A stretch of DNA of 64,000 bases. Origin: Streptomyces sp. NBC_00273 (lineage in GTDB: Bacteria; Actinomycetota; Actinomycetes; Streptomycetales; Streptomycetaceae). Positions 1 through 8,593 of this stretch are shown piece after piece (within the stretch, counting starts at the first letter, position 1; each line of letters opens with the position of its first letter). The DNA lies in assembly GCF_036178145.1 (NCBI RefSeq), contig NZ_CP108067.1, positions 8,881,001-8,945,000 of the forward strand, given 5' to 3'. Both the position numbers and the translations under genes were made by a program. Below the pieces are notes generated by a model, which did no database searches, was not told where the DNA came from, and worked only from the letters and a program-made list of their open reading frames with translations.

Positions 1-653
1 GACCAGGAGGTGCCGGCCGTCGTCGTCTCCGAGAACAGGGCGAAGACCATCGCCGTGAGAGGGATGCCGTACCGCAGGATGTTGCGCCGTCCGCCGAGGA
101 TCAGCAGGGCCGCGGCGGCGAGTACGCCCCAAACGACCGACGGGGCACGCAGCCATGACAGCAGGGCGAACGACACCGAGCCGGTGAGACTGCCGAGCAG
201 GTCGTAGCGGTAGGCGTCGAGCGGGGGCAGACGGCGGAAGAAGTCGGCGGTGATCTTGCCGATCACCATCATGATCACTGCGGTCAGCAGGAAGATGGCC
301 GGCAGCGTCACCCACTCGGGGAAGCCGGTGGTGTTCACGGAGGTGAAGTAGATGATCTGGCTGCTGCTCTGACGCACCTGCACCGGATACTGGCGGACCA
401 GGACCACGAGGAGCGCGAGCGGGACCGGTGCCCAGCGTTTGAGCCATTGCCCGCGGGCGGCGGGAATCAGGAACCCCAGGCCGACGCCGAGGAACGATCC
501 CAGGAGGATGAAGTTCGAAAAGTAGCTGAGGTGGACGACGTTGGCGCCCGCCCATCTGATCAGCGCCAGCTCGACGAAGAGCATGGTGGCGCTGGCCAGC
601 AGTAGCATCCAGCGTACCGAGTTGTCGGTTTGACTGGTTTTGGTCAGCTTCAT
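1..653 (-). CDS. Membrane spermidine-synthase-like protein, N-terminal part (runs off left edge)
   Basis: The reading frame is open from an ATG at 653 to the window edge, giving about 217 residues. It shows several hydrophobic segments (about residues 13-35, 45-65, 73-90, 116-135, 150-168, 172-190, 197-207). A YDLLGSLTG motif near residue 150 resembles the membrane module found N-terminal to polyamine aminopropyltransferase (SpeE-type) domains in actinobacterial fused proteins. The catalytic domain would lie outside the window, so the enzyme call is inference. No strong ribosome binding site is visible. It could instead be a plain multi-pass membrane protein. Confidence 0.55.
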   Translation of the reverse strand, partial: MKLTKTSQTDNSVRWMLLLASATMLFVELALIRWAGANVVHLSYFSNFILLGSFLGVGLGFLIPAARGQWLKRWAPVPLALLVVLVRQYPVQVRQSSSQIIYFTSVNTTGFPEWVTLPAIFLLTAVIMMVIGKITADFFRRLPPLDAYRYDLLGSLTGSVSFALLSWLRAPSVVWGVLAAAALLILGGRRNILRYGIPLTAMVFALFSETTTAGTSW

Positions 654-788
654 GTGTGGTGAGACTGCCACTTCGGGCAGGGGGAGACGGGACGCCTTGC
701 CGATCGGGCCCCGAGTCCGACGGGGCCCCTGCCGCTTCGGCCACGGTCAGGATGACGACGCCGCCGCTTCGGCGGAGCGGTCACGGAA
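654..788 (-). terminator. Short GC-rich spacer with hairpin-forming sequence
   Basis: This gap between two minus-strand genes holds a 7-bp inverted repeat (GGGCCCC ... GGGGCCC, about 707-729) and a second small stem with a TTCG loop (about 761-775). Both lie just downstream of the gene ending at 789 and may act as its terminator. Neither is followed by a clear U-run. Confidence 0.3.
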
Positions 789-1517
789 TCAGGGGGCGGT
801 CAACGCGTTGACGAGCCGGGCGAACTCCGTACGTTGCCGGTCGGTCAGCGTGGCGTAGAGCGGCGCCTGCATCTCGTCGGTGAGATGCTCCGCACGTTGC
901 AGTCGTGGGACCTGCGTCGCGGTAACGGGACGCGGCTCCTGCCAGCCGTAGTGGGTTGCCCGTTCGACACCGAGGTTGATGACCATGGCCTCCTGGCCGC
1001 TCAGCCCGCACAGGCGCACCGCGGCCAGATGGCAGGCGCCACGATGTTCCCGTAGTACGTGTATGCGCTGCATGGCTGCGCCCACCGGGTCGTTGCCGGG
1101 GCAGGGTTGCGCGCGCCAGCCGGCGAACAGGGGAAGGGCGTCGGTGTCGGCGTCGTCGATCAGTTGCTGTGCCAGGTGATTGAAGTGCTCCACATCGACG
1201 TCGCCGGGGATGTGGGCGCGCCCCCACGTCCGGAGGGCCCGTGCGTAGCAGGCGGCGGCCTCCTCTGCCGGCATCACGGGCCGTCCCGCCAGCCAGCCCG
1301 TGGTGACGAGGTGCGGGCCGAGGAAGCCCTGTACCGCTTGGACCACCGAGACCGGCGCCTCGCCGAGCACCCCGAACCGTCCGCGGCAGTAGAAGCCGCG
1401 CCCCGGGGCGAACCCGGCGCTCGCGCCGACGGCGGCCGTCGCCTCGTCGGACATGAACTCGTCACCGAAATCGTGGATGGGCCGGGCAACCGCGGAGATG
1501 CAGTCGAAGATTTCCAT
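789..1517 (-). CDS. SCO6745-like family protein
   Basis: The product is 242 residues from ATG 1517; a GTG at 1535 is also possible. It is an alpha-helical soluble protein without a signal peptide. The pattern of small-residue helices, an EAAACYARALRTWG stretch near residue 84, and an HRGACHLAAVRL-GLS-EA segment near residue 163 match my recollection of the actinobacterial family named after SCO6745, which has no assigned reaction. The gene diverges from a LysR regulator with about 80 bp between starts, so it is a likely target of that regulator. The family call rests on pattern recognition only. Confidence 0.6.
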   Translation of the reverse strand: MEIFDCISAVARPIHDFGDEFMSDEATAAVGASAGFAPGRGFYCRGRFGVLGEAPVSVVQAVQGFLGPHLVTTGWLAGRPVMPAEEAAACYARALRTWGRAHIPGDVDVEHFNHLAQQLIDDADTDALPLFAGWRAQPCPGNDPVGAAMQRIHVLREHRGACHLAAVRLCGLSGQEAMVINLGVERATHYGWQEPRPVTATQVPRLQRAEHLTDEMQAPLYATLTDRQRTEFARLVNALTAP

Positions 1518-1596
1518 GCACTGAAGGTCACGCACATCGACTCAGCAGGTCAAGAGGATGTTTTCTGATGGAACCCTTTAGTTAATCTATCGGATC
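1518..1596. promoter_or_regulatory. Divergent promoter region between SCO6745-like gene and lysR
   Basis: This is an 80-bp gap between divergent starts. It contains an AT-rich patch (about 1559-1594, with TTTTCTGATGG and TTTAGTTAATCTATC) that stands out against the GC-rich surroundings. This is the usual place for a LysR-type regulator to bind and control both genes. No exact operator was assigned. Confidence 0.5.
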
Positions 1597-2514
1597 ATGC
1601 TGGATATCCGCCGTCTGCACATGCTCAAGACCGTCGCCGCCCGCGGCTCGATCACCGCGGCCGCCCAGTCGCTGGCGCTGACCGCCGGGGCCGTATCCCA
1701 ACAGCTGGCCACGCTCCAGCACGACGTGGGAGTCGACCTGCTGCGCCCCGACGGGCGAACCGTGGCACTGACGGAGGCGGGCCGAGTGCTCCTCGAACAC
1801 GCCGACCGGATCTTCGCCGCCGTAGAGGAAGCCGAATGCGCCATCGCAGCGGCCAAAGGCACGGTCGGTACCACCGCCACGCTGGCCGCATTGCCCTCCA
1901 CCGTCGCCAGGATCGTGGCCCCCGCGCTCACCGCACTGGGCACGCACCACCCGCAGCTCACCGTGACCTGCCTCGTCACCGACCAGGCGCAACTGCGGGA
2001 ACTCACGCTCGGCACGGTCGACGTGGTGCTGGGCCAGCGGTATCACCACCTGCCCGACACCGCTCCCCGGGGCATCGACATCTCCCCGCTGCTCGACGAT
2101 CCGCTGCTCGTCGTCACCGCGGCCGACCAAGCCGGAGAGGGGCCCATCGCCCTGCGCGACCTGGCCACGCACAGCCTCGCCGTACCACCGCCGGCCACGG
2201 ACTGCGGACAGGCCATCCTGCGCGCCTGCCACCAGGCCGGTTTCACGCCCACGACGCGCTACGTCACCGCCGACATCGCCGCCCAACTCACCCTCGCACG
2301 GGCCGGCCTCGCCACCGCGCTCGTCCCCCGAACCGCCATCGACCCGGCCACACCAGGAATCCGCACGGCACCCATCGAGGACCACTCGATCCGGCGCCTC
2401 CTGTTCGCCGCGACCCGTCACACCGAGGCCTCGAACCCGACGACCGCGGCCGTCGTCGCGGCGCTGCTCGCAGCCGCGCGACAAGATCTCACCACACACC
2501 ACCCGCCGGTCTAG
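1597..2514 (+). CDS. LysR family transcriptional regulator
   Basis: This is a 305-residue LysR-type regulator of normal length. The N-terminal winged helix-turn-helix (residues about 3-62) includes GSITAAAQSLALTAGAVSQQ, where the recognition helix would lie. A linker helix follows at about 62-90 and the co-inducer-binding domain at about 92-300. It starts at an ATG with the SCO6745-like gene divergent to it, the classic arrangement in which the regulator controls its neighbour and itself. The ligand is unknown. The IS pair lies about 220 bp downstream of its stop. Confidence 0.9.
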   Translation: MLDIRRLHMLKTVAARGSITAAAQSLALTAGAVSQQLATLQHDVGVDLLRPDGRTVALTEAGRVLLEHADRIFAAVEEAECAIAAAKGTVGTTATLAALPSTVARIVAPALTALGTHHPQLTVTCLVTDQAQLRELTLGTVDVVLGQRYHHLPDTAPRGIDISPLLDDPLLVVTAADQAGEGPIALRDLATHSLAVPPPATDCGQAILRACHQAGFTPTTRYVTADIAAQLTLARAGLATALVPRTAIDPATPGIRTAPIEDHSIRRLLFAATRHTEASNPTTAAVVAALLAAARQDLTTHHPPV

Positions 2515-2739
2515 GCCGGCTCTTCCGGATCTTGCCGGGCCCACGACGCCCGGCACCGCACCTGGTCCCCCAGACTCCGTCCGGGGGACCCCCGGGTTGT
2601 CGGGGCGCCCGAGTGCGTCCAGTACACGGCTCGTCCCTCCGCCTTGCCCTGCTTCCCCCGGGCCCTGGCGGACCTGGGGAGGCCCCGTGGCGCCGGACGC
2701 CGCGGGCTCGGCCGACAGGATCCGAAAGGGACGCCCTAG

Positions 2740-4140
2740 TACTGCAACGGTGTTTGCCGTGACGGTTGGGCAGGTGGATCGTTTGTCAGTTCATGGGTGG
2801 GGAACTTGCTGATGCCCGGTTGTGGGCTGGTGAACTGAAGGCTTTGCATGAGCGGTTTGTGCACCGTTTCTCCAGGTCAGAGCCGCGGGAGTCGGCTCTT
2901 GCCTATATGCAGGGGCTGATAGCTCCGTTGGAGCGGAAAAACGGTTGGACGCTCGCGGAGGAAGCGGGGCATGCGGGTCCAGATCGAATCCACCGGTTAC
3001 TGAACCGGATCGACTGGGACGCGGACGAGGTCCTGGACGACGTGCGGGTCTACGTCGTCGAGCACCTCGGCGATCCGGAGGCGGTGCTGATCGTGGACGA
3101 CACCGGGTTCCTAAAGAAGGGTGTCCGCTCGGCCGGGGTCCAGCGCCAGTACTCCGGAACCGCCGGTCGGACGGAGAACTCCCAGATCGGGGTATTCCTC
3201 GCCTATGCCAGCGGCCGGGGCCGCACGTTGATCGACCGGCGTCTGTATCTGCCCACGTCATGGACGGACGATCGGGAACGGTGCCGGGCCGCCGGCATCG
3301 ATGACGCCATCGCCTTCGAGACGAAGGTGGTGATGGCCAAGGCCATGGTCCGCCGGGCGATCGCCGAGAAGATCCCGTTCCGCTGGGTGACCGCGGACGC
3401 CGCCTACGGCTTCTCCAAAGGCTGGCGCACCGAGCTCGAGCGGGCGGATGTCTTCCACGTCATGGCCACCACCCGGCATGACACCGTCGTTTCCCGCTGG
3501 GCCCTGGACCATCCCGTCCACGACCTGTTTCCCGGGCTGCCCCGGCAGAAATGGAAACGCCGTTCCTGCGGCGACGGCGCCCACGGCCCGAGGACCTACG
3601 ACTGGGCCAGGGTGGAGGTCCGGCCCTGGCACCGCAAGGACCGCAAGCACTGGGTGATCGCCCGCCGAAGCATCCGCCGGCCCGAGGAGATCTCCTACTA
3701 CATCGCCTACTGCCCAGCCGAAACCACACTCGACGACCTCATCCGTGTCGCGGGAAGCCGGTGGGCGGTCGAGGAATGCTTCCAGAGTGCGAAACAGGAG
3801 TGCGGCCTGGACGACTACCAGGTCCGCCGTTACGACGGCTGGCACCGCCACATGACCCTCGCGATGGCCGCCCACGCCTGCCTCACCGTCCTGAAGGCCC
3901 GCAAGGCTGACACAGGGAAAGCAGAAACGGATCCTCCCAGCTCATACCCCTCACCCTCCCCGAACTCCGACGCCTGATCCACCGCCTCACCCACCGCCGC
4001 CCAGCACCCATCGAGCACGTCCTGCACTGGTCAAACTGGCGCCGCAGACGACAGTTCCAAGCCCGCCTCAGCCACTACAAACGACACGGCCACACACCAC
4101 CAGAACCCAACAAACCATCACTGCAAACACCGTTGCAGTA
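2740..4140 (+). mobile_element. IS701-family insertion sequence
   Basis: The element is 1401 bp. It is bounded by perfect 17-bp terminal inverted repeats: TACTGCAACGGTGTTTG at 2740-2756 and its complement at 4124-4140. CTAG flanks both ends (2736-2739 and 4141-4144) as a 4-bp target duplication, which agrees with the YTAR targets known for IS701. It encodes one DDE transposase whose C-terminus is out of frame. It sits between the LysR gene and a second IS, and disrupts no recognised gene. Confidence 0.9.
2793..3977 (+). CDS. IS701-family transposase, C-terminus shifted out of frame
   Basis: This is a DDE transposase. VLIVDDTGFLKKG (first Asp), FRWVTADAAYG (second Asp) and WAVEECFQSAKQECGLDDYQ (Glu) are all present. 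I prefer ATG 2793; a TTG at 2766 extends the frame by nine residues. The frame stops at 3977 after an atypical Pro/Ser-rich tail. In the -1 frame the sequence continues from about 3938 as a 68-residue segment typical of the family's C-terminus (with HVLHWSNWRRRRQFQARLSHYK). It ends exactly in the terminal repeat at 4141-4143. A single-base deletion in the C-run near 3934-3939, or a programmed -1 shift, would explain this. No canonical slippery heptamer is seen in the right phase. Confidence 0.85.
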   Translation: MGGELADARLWAGELKALHERFVHRFSRSEPRESALAYMQGLIAPLERKNGWTLAEEAGHAGPDRIHRLLNRIDWDADEVLDDVRVYVVEHLGDPEAVLIVDDTGFLKKGVRSAGVQRQYSGTAGRTENSQIGVFLAYASGRGRTLIDRRLYLPTSWTDDRERCRAAGIDDAIAFETKVVMAKAMVRRAIAEKIPFRWVTADAAYGFSKGWRTELERADVFHVMATTRHDTVVSRWALDHPVHDLFPGLPRQKWKRRSCGDGAHGPRTYDWARVEVRPWHRKDRKHWVIARRSIRRPEEISYYIAYCPAETTLDDLIRVAGSRWAVEECFQSAKQECGLDDYQVRRYDGWHRHMTLAMAAHACLTVLKARKADTGKAETDPPSSYPSPSPNSDA

Positions 4141-4184
4141 CTAGGCCGTGTCTTCAAATGGTTCTGATGGGGGATCATGTCGGC

Positions 4185-4586
4185 ATGGTGCGTCGTCATG
4201 AGCTGACGGATGTGGAGTGGGAAGCGCTGTCCGGGCTGTTGCCGCGGTCGTCCTCGGGGCGGCCGAGGTTGGACGACCGGCGGGTCCTGAACGGGATCGT
4301 GTGGAAGCTGCGGACGGGGTCGGCGTGGCGTGATGTGCCGGCACGGTACGGGCCCTGGAGGACTCTGTACACCCGTTTTCGCAGGTGGGCGCTGGACGGG
4401 ACGTTCACGCGGATGCTGGCCGCGGTCCAGGCGGAGAAGGACGCGACCGGTGACATCGACTGGCTGGTGTCGGTCGACTCCACGGTCACGCGGGCCCATC
4501 AGCATGCTGCGGGCGCCCGCAAAAAGGGGCAGGGCAGGGGGACGAAATATGTGATCACGCCCTCGGACGATCCCGAGGCGGACTGA
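4185..4586 (+). CDS. IS5-family transposase, first frame (OrfA)
   Basis: It encodes the N-terminal half of the transposase: ELTDVEWEALSGLLP, then LNGIVWKLRTGSAWRDVP, then the first catalytic Asp in DWLVSVDSTVTRAHQH. The likely start is the GTG at 4185 (MVRRHELTD); an ATG at 4158 lies close to the terminal repeat. The frame ends at 4586. The run of A at 4521-4525 (codons AAA AAG) is a plausible -1 slip site. After it the second frame reads through to GRSRGGLTTKIH, the usual continuation in this family. Confidence 0.8.
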   Translation: MVRRHELTDVEWEALSGLLPRSSSGRPRLDDRRVLNGIVWKLRTGSAWRDVPARYGPWRTLYTRFRRWALDGTFTRMLAAVQAEKDATGDIDWLVSVDSTVTRAHQHAAGARKKGQGRGTKYVITPSDDPEAD

Positions 4587-5044
4587 CCACGAAAATCCAC
4601 CTGGCCTGCGACGGCCGCGGCCGGCCGCTCGGCTTCGTCCTCACCGGCGGCAACGCCGCCGACTGCACCCGCTTCGAAGAGGTCATGGACACCATCAAGG
4701 TCCGCCGGGCCGGGCCCGGGCGGCCCCGAACCCGCCCGGACCACGTCCTGGGCGACAAGGGCTACAGCTCCCGCAAGATACGCGCCTACCTGCGTAAACG
4801 CGGGATCGGCCACACCATCCCCGAACGCCGGGACCAGCGGGCCAACCGATCCCGCCGCGGCCGCGACGGAGGCAGACCACCTGCCTTCGACAAACAGCTC
4901 TACAAGAAACGCAACGTCGTCGAACGCTGCTTCAACCGCCTCAAGCAGTACCGCGCGATCGCCACTCGCTATGACAAAACCCGCGAGTCCTACCAGGCAG
5001 CCGTCACCATCGCGTCCCTGTTCCTCTGGCTCAGACCCCTTTGA
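4524..5044 (+). CDS. IS5-family transposase, second frame (OrfB, by -1 frameshift)
   Basis: This frame has no good start of its own and is read in -1 relative to OrfA. It encodes HALGRSRGGLTTKIHLACDG, the second catalytic Asp in HVLGDKGYSS, and the Glu-containing KKRNVVERCFNRLKQYRAIATRYDK. It stops at 5044 inside the right inverted repeat. Together the two frames give a complete DDE transposase, so the element may still be active through programmed frameshifting. The exact slip point is inferred. Confidence 0.75.
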
Positions 5045-5053
5045 AGACACCGC

Positions 5054-5593
5054 CTAGTAGCAGTCCATGCGTGAACCGTCGGCTGCCGCCTCGGTGGACC
5101 ACGTGTACCAGGTCCTGGCGTCCACTCCGAGCAGCTCCGCCGGGTGCGGTTCCGTCCCGGAGGACTCGCGGAGCTCCTCGGGCGAGGTGAAGGAGAGGGT
5201 GAGGCTCGGCCGGTCGGCGGATTCGAAGCAGAAGACGACGAACCGGCCGTCCGACCCCATGTCCAGGTCGTCCACCGGACGCCATCCCGCCGCCGACGCC
5301 TCCCGGCCGTAGTACTCCAGCACTTCGTTCCTGGTCCCGCCGTACGCGTAGAACCGCTCCGCAGTGAGCCAGGCGCCCGCGGTGTCGTCGACGCAGTGGG
5401 CCCCGGACCACGGGACGCCGTCCACGGCCGCGGCCCCCTTCGGACGCAGCTCCAGCGCGGGCAGCCGCTCGAGCTCGGCCAGGGCCGCTCCTGTTCCCCC
5501 GCACGTCTCGAAGTGGGGAAGGAAGGCGCACCCGCTCAGGCCGGTTCCCATGAGCAGGGCCGCCAAGAACGCCCGCCCGGCAAGCATGTTCAT
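5054..5593 (-). CDS. Secreted lipoprotein of unknown function
   Basis: The product is 179 residues from ATG 5593. The N-terminus is a lipoprotein signal with lipobox LSGC (Cys22). The mature part holds further cysteines (CGGTG; GAHCVDD; FVVFCFES; MDCY) and aromatic strands (ERFYAYGG, RFVVFCFE, TWYTWS), suggesting a small disulfide-bonded beta domain. I do not recognise the family. Its TAG stop is supplied by the CTAG target site of the neighbouring IS, so the insertion kept the reading frame intact and separated the gene from whatever lay downstream. Confidence 0.7.
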   Translation of the reverse strand: MNMLAGRAFLAALLMGTGLSGCAFLPHFETCGGTGAALAELERLPALELRPKGAAAVDGVPWSGAHCVDDTAGAWLTAERFYAYGGTRNEVLEYYGREASAAGWRPVDDLDMGSDGRFVVFCFESADRPSLTLSFTSPEELRESSGTEPHPAELLGVDARTWYTWSTEAAADGSRMDCY

Positions 5594-5707
5594 GGCGAGA
5601 TTATGACCCTGCCCGGAAGCCGTCCGTCCGACGGGGTCGGCCCGCGCCGGGACCACCCCTGCGGGGGCGGGAAGCAGCTGCCTCGCGCACCTCGCACCGA
5701 ACGGGCT

Positions 5708-6043
5708 TCACCCGCCCGTTTCACCGGCCGCGGGCAGGACCTGCCGGGCGACGCCCCACCACGCGCCATCGCCTCCTTGGGCTACCGACTGACGGTCCCC
5801 CGACCGCGCACCAGCCGCGTACTCCGCGTATCCACGACGGGCGGCGGTCAGGCTCTCCGATCCGTTCGGCCCGCCCCAGACCTCATCGGCATTCAGGTCA
5901 TCCTGCCCGTCGTCTTCCCAGCCGCACTCGGGGCAGATGTCCCACGCGCACCGGGCATCGAGAGTCAAGAAGCGGCAGCACGGGCAGGGATAAGGCCCGC
6001 CTCCCGGTGGGCAGGCTTCTCGCAACTCGCGTGGTGTCATCAT
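5708..6043 (-). CDS. CPCC-family cysteine-rich protein
   Basis: The product is 111 residues from ATG 6043. The motif PYPCPCCRFLTL, followed by CAWDICPECGWEDDGQDD, is the signature of the bacterial CPCC cysteine-rich family (Cys_rich_CPCC), a predicted zinc-binding domain with Cys-x2-Cys pairs. The NADEVWGGPNG-SLTAARRGYAEYAA segment that usually follows is also present. The function is unknown; members often stand alone or near toxin/immunity loci. No signal peptide is seen, so it is probably cytoplasmic. Confidence 0.8.
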   Translation of the reverse strand: MMTPRELREACPPGGGPYPCPCCRFLTLDARCAWDICPECGWEDDGQDDLNADEVWGGPNGSESLTAARRGYAEYAAGARSGDRQSVAQGGDGAWWGVARQVLPAAGETGG

Positions 6044-6274
6044 GCGAAGAGTGTGCCCGCCCGCTTCGTGGTCACTACCGGGAACCACACCTGGCGGCGT
6101 TCAGCGCGGAGAGCCGGGTACGGCGCGCCACCCGAGTCCGACGGCGACTTACGCGGCCAACCGGGGGGTCTCGGCGCGCGCCTCGGGCGCAGCGGGCCGC
6201 GCGGACTGCTACTGCTGGGCCGGGCCGGGCGCCGCCCGCCCCGGCCGTCCCCGCGCAGACCAGGAGCCACGTAC

Positions 6275-7495
6275 ATGCCGACCCGTGCCCGCGCCCGCGC
6301 TCGTGCCCGCGCCCGCCGAAGCCGCCTCCGCACCGGGCTGTCCGCCGCCGTCCTGACGGCTGCCGCACTCGGAGGGCTCCTGCAGCCCGCACAGGCGGCC
6401 GGTGCCCCGGAACCGGGAGACGGCCGCCAGCGCCACGACAAGGGCCTCCAGCGGCAACTCGACCGGCTGGTCGCCCAGGAGGACGGCCCTCCCGGGGCGA
6501 TCGCCGTGCTCACCCGGGGCGACCGCGCGGAGGTGTACACGGCCGGTGTCGGCGACATCGAGACCGGCCGCCCACCGCACCCCGACGACCACATGCGCAT
6601 CGCCAGCATCGCCAAGGCGTTCAGCGGGGCCGTTGCCCTCCAGCTCGTCGACCAGGGCCGGCTCTCCCTCGACGACACCATCGGCGAGCGCCTGCCCGAC
6701 CAGCCCGAGGCCTGGCACGCGGTGACGCTGCGCCAGCTCCTCCAGCACACGAGCGGCCTGCCGGACTACTCGGCCGACCCCGCGTTCCTGGAGATCCTCA
6801 CCGCCGACCCGCGCCACGTGTTCGACCCGCGCACCCTCCTCGACTACGTGGCCGACGAGCCGCTGCGCTTCGTCCCCGGCTCCCTGTACGAGTACTCCAA
6901 CTCGGACAACATCGCCGTCGCACTGATGGCCGAGGCCGTCACCCACCGCAGCTACGAGGACCTCCTCAAGGAGCTCGTGTACCGGCCGCTGGGGCTGCGC
7001 CGCACCAGCCTGCCCCTGGGCTACCGGCTCCCGCGTCCGTACCTGCACGGCTACGACGCCCAGCCGCCCGCCGAACCGGAGGACATCAGCGAGGCCGTGG
7101 GCGCCTCCGGCGTCTGGGCCTCCGGCGGGATCGTCTCCACCCCCAGGGAACTGGGTACCTTCATCCGCGCCTACGGCGGTCCCGGCCTGCTGTCGCCGCA
7201 GACCCGCAAGGAGCAACTGACCTTCCGTCCCGGCGACTCCTCCGAGCCGGCCGGCCCCGGCACCAACGCCGCCGGGCTGGCGATCTTCCAGTACACCACC
7301 CGCTGCGGAGTGCTCTACGGCCACACCGGCAACTTCCCCGGGTACACCCAGCTCGCCGCCACCACGCCCGACGGCACCCGGTCGCTGACCTTCTCGATCA
7401 ACACCCAGACCAGCAAGGGCAACAAGCCCGCGCTGCTGGCCCGACTGCGCACCGTGCAGGAGAACTTCGTCTGCGCCCTGCTCAAGGGGCACTGA
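6275..7495 (+). CDS. Serine hydrolase, beta-lactamase / D-Ala-D-Ala carboxypeptidase family (class C-like)
   Basis: The product is 406 residues from ATG 6275, which follows an AGGAG ribosome binding site; the frame is open further upstream but without coding character. An Arg-rich signal peptide (residues 1-43, ending AQA) precedes the S12-type fold. SIAK at 111-114 carries the nucleophile Ser and Lys, YSN is at 207-209 and HTG at 350-352. It is likely secreted and acts on peptidoglycan peptides or esters. The normal domain length and complete triad suggest an active enzyme, but the substrate cannot be read from sequence. Confidence 0.9.
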   Translation: MPTRARARARARARRSRLRTGLSAAVLTAAALGGLLQPAQAAGAPEPGDGRQRHDKGLQRQLDRLVAQEDGPPGAIAVLTRGDRAEVYTAGVGDIETGRPPHPDDHMRIASIAKAFSGAVALQLVDQGRLSLDDTIGERLPDQPEAWHAVTLRQLLQHTSGLPDYSADPAFLEILTADPRHVFDPRTLLDYVADEPLRFVPGSLYEYSNSDNIAVALMAEAVTHRSYEDLLKELVYRPLGLRRTSLPLGYRLPRPYLHGYDAQPPAEPEDISEAVGASGVWASGGIVSTPRELGTFIRAYGGPGLLSPQTRKEQLTFRPGDSSEPAGPGTNAAGLAIFQYTTRCGVLYGHTGNFPGYTQLAATTPDGTRSLTFSINTQTSKGNKPALLARLRTVQENFVCALLKGH

Positions 7496-7606
7496 GCCGC
7501 AGCAACGACTCCGGTTGCGGCGACTCTGGTTGTGGCGGTGTGGCGGCGTGGCGCGAAAACGATCACGCTCGCCCGCGCCGCCACCCGTGCTCCCTATGCT
7601 GACGCC

Positions 7607-8593
7607 ATGCTCGAGATACCCCTTTCAGCGCTGGAAGTCGCGATGGTGCAAACGGGCACCCGTGCCGCGGACACCCTGCGGGACACCACGGCCTTCGCCC
7701 AAGGAGTGGAGGACCTCGGCTACCACCGCATCTGGTACGCGGAGCATCACCACTCTCCTGCGATCGGCGCGTTCCCACCGGTCGTACTGACGGCGCACGC
7801 GGCCGCGTCGACCTCGACCATCCGTCTCGGTTCGGGCGGGGTACTGGCCCCCAACCACGCCCCCATCACGCTGGCGGAGCAGTTCGGCACGCTGGCCGCC
7901 CTGCACGAGGACCGCATCGACCTGGGCATCGGCCGCGGTCCCGGCACGTTCGACGACGCCACCGCGCGGGCGCTGCGCCGCGGTGCCGACCCGGCGACGG
8001 ACGCCGAGTACCGGTCCGACGTGGCCGCGATCCTTTCGTTCCTGGTGGACGAGGTGGCACTGGGTCCGCTGCCGGAGCCGTGGCTGCTGGCCTCCAGCAC
8101 CGCGGGGGCCGCGCTCGCCGCGGAACTCGGCCTGCCGGTCGCCGTGGCGCACCACATCCGGCCGGACAACACCCTTGCGGTTCTGGAGCGATACCGGTCG
8201 GCGTTCTCCCCGTCCCGCTGGTGCGAGCGGCCCCGGGTGCTGCTGTGCGTGGAGACGGTGTGCGCGGAGACGGAGGAGGAAGCGGTCCGGCGCGCGGGGC
8301 CGATGAACGTCGTCAAGGCCGGGCTCCTGAAGGGGGAGAGCCAGATGCCCTTCCCCACTCCCGCGCAGGCGGCCGCCCACCCCTTCACGGAGCAGGAGCG
8401 GCAGGCGCTGGCGGGCTTCCGCGCCCAGCAGGCCGTCGGCACGCCCGAGACCGTCGTGCAGCGACTCGCACACCTGGCCGCCGAGACCGGGGCGGACGAG
8501 CTGATGCTGGCCACGCCCGTCTACGACCTCGCTGACCGCATCGCCTCGTACGCGCTCGTCAGGAAGTACTGCGGAGCCGCGGCCGCGCCGTAG
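7607..8593 (+). CDS. LLM-class flavin-dependent oxidoreductase
   Basis: The product is 328 residues from ATG 7607 with the luciferase-like monooxygenase TIM-barrel pattern: GYHRIWYAEHH at residues 34-44, TSTIRLGSGGVLAPNHAP at about 66-83, and DLGIGRGPGT near 106. The MsnO8-type members of this family use reduced FMN or F420. It stands alone between the hydrolase and a deacetylase. The substrate is unknown. The 5' spacer holds a short imperfect direct repeat (GACTCCGGTTGCGGC / GACTCTGGTTGTGGC, about 7507-7536). Confidence 0.88.
   Translation: MLEIPLSALEVAMVQTGTRAADTLRDTTAFAQGVEDLGYHRIWYAEHHHSPAIGAFPPVVLTAHAAASTSTIRLGSGGVLAPNHAPITLAEQFGTLAALHEDRIDLGIGRGPGTFDDATARALRRGADPATDAEYRSDVAAILSFLVDEVALGPLPEPWLLASSTAGAALAAELGLPVAVAHHIRPDNTLAVLERYRSAFSPSRWCERPRVLLCVETVCAETEEEAVRRAGPMNVVKAGLLKGESQMPFPTPAQAAAHPFTEQERQALAGFRAQQAVGTPETVVQRLAHLAAETGADELMLATPVYDLADRIASYALVRKYCGAAAAP

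Larger units (their letters stand above)
4145..5053 (+). mobile_element. IS5-family (IS427-group) insertion sequence
   Basis: The element is 909 bp. Its 23-bp imperfect inverted ends (20 of 23 match) lie at 4145-4167 and 5031-5053 and share GTGTCTTCAAA. CTAG flanks it at 4141-4144 and 5054-5057. The left CTAG is also the right target site of the IS701-type element, so the two elements abut with only the 4-bp site between them. It encodes a transposase in two overlapping frames, as in the IS427 group. Confidence 0.88.

Noticed and set aside
5144..6274. Long upstream extension of the beta-lactamase-like frame
   Set aside because: It overlaps two minus-strand genes with real motifs, has no coding character, and the true start at 6275 has a good ribosome binding site and signal peptide.
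7500..7540. Short repeats before the LLM oxidoreductase as an operator
   Set aside because: Direct and imperfect, with no dyad symmetry and no regulator nearby.
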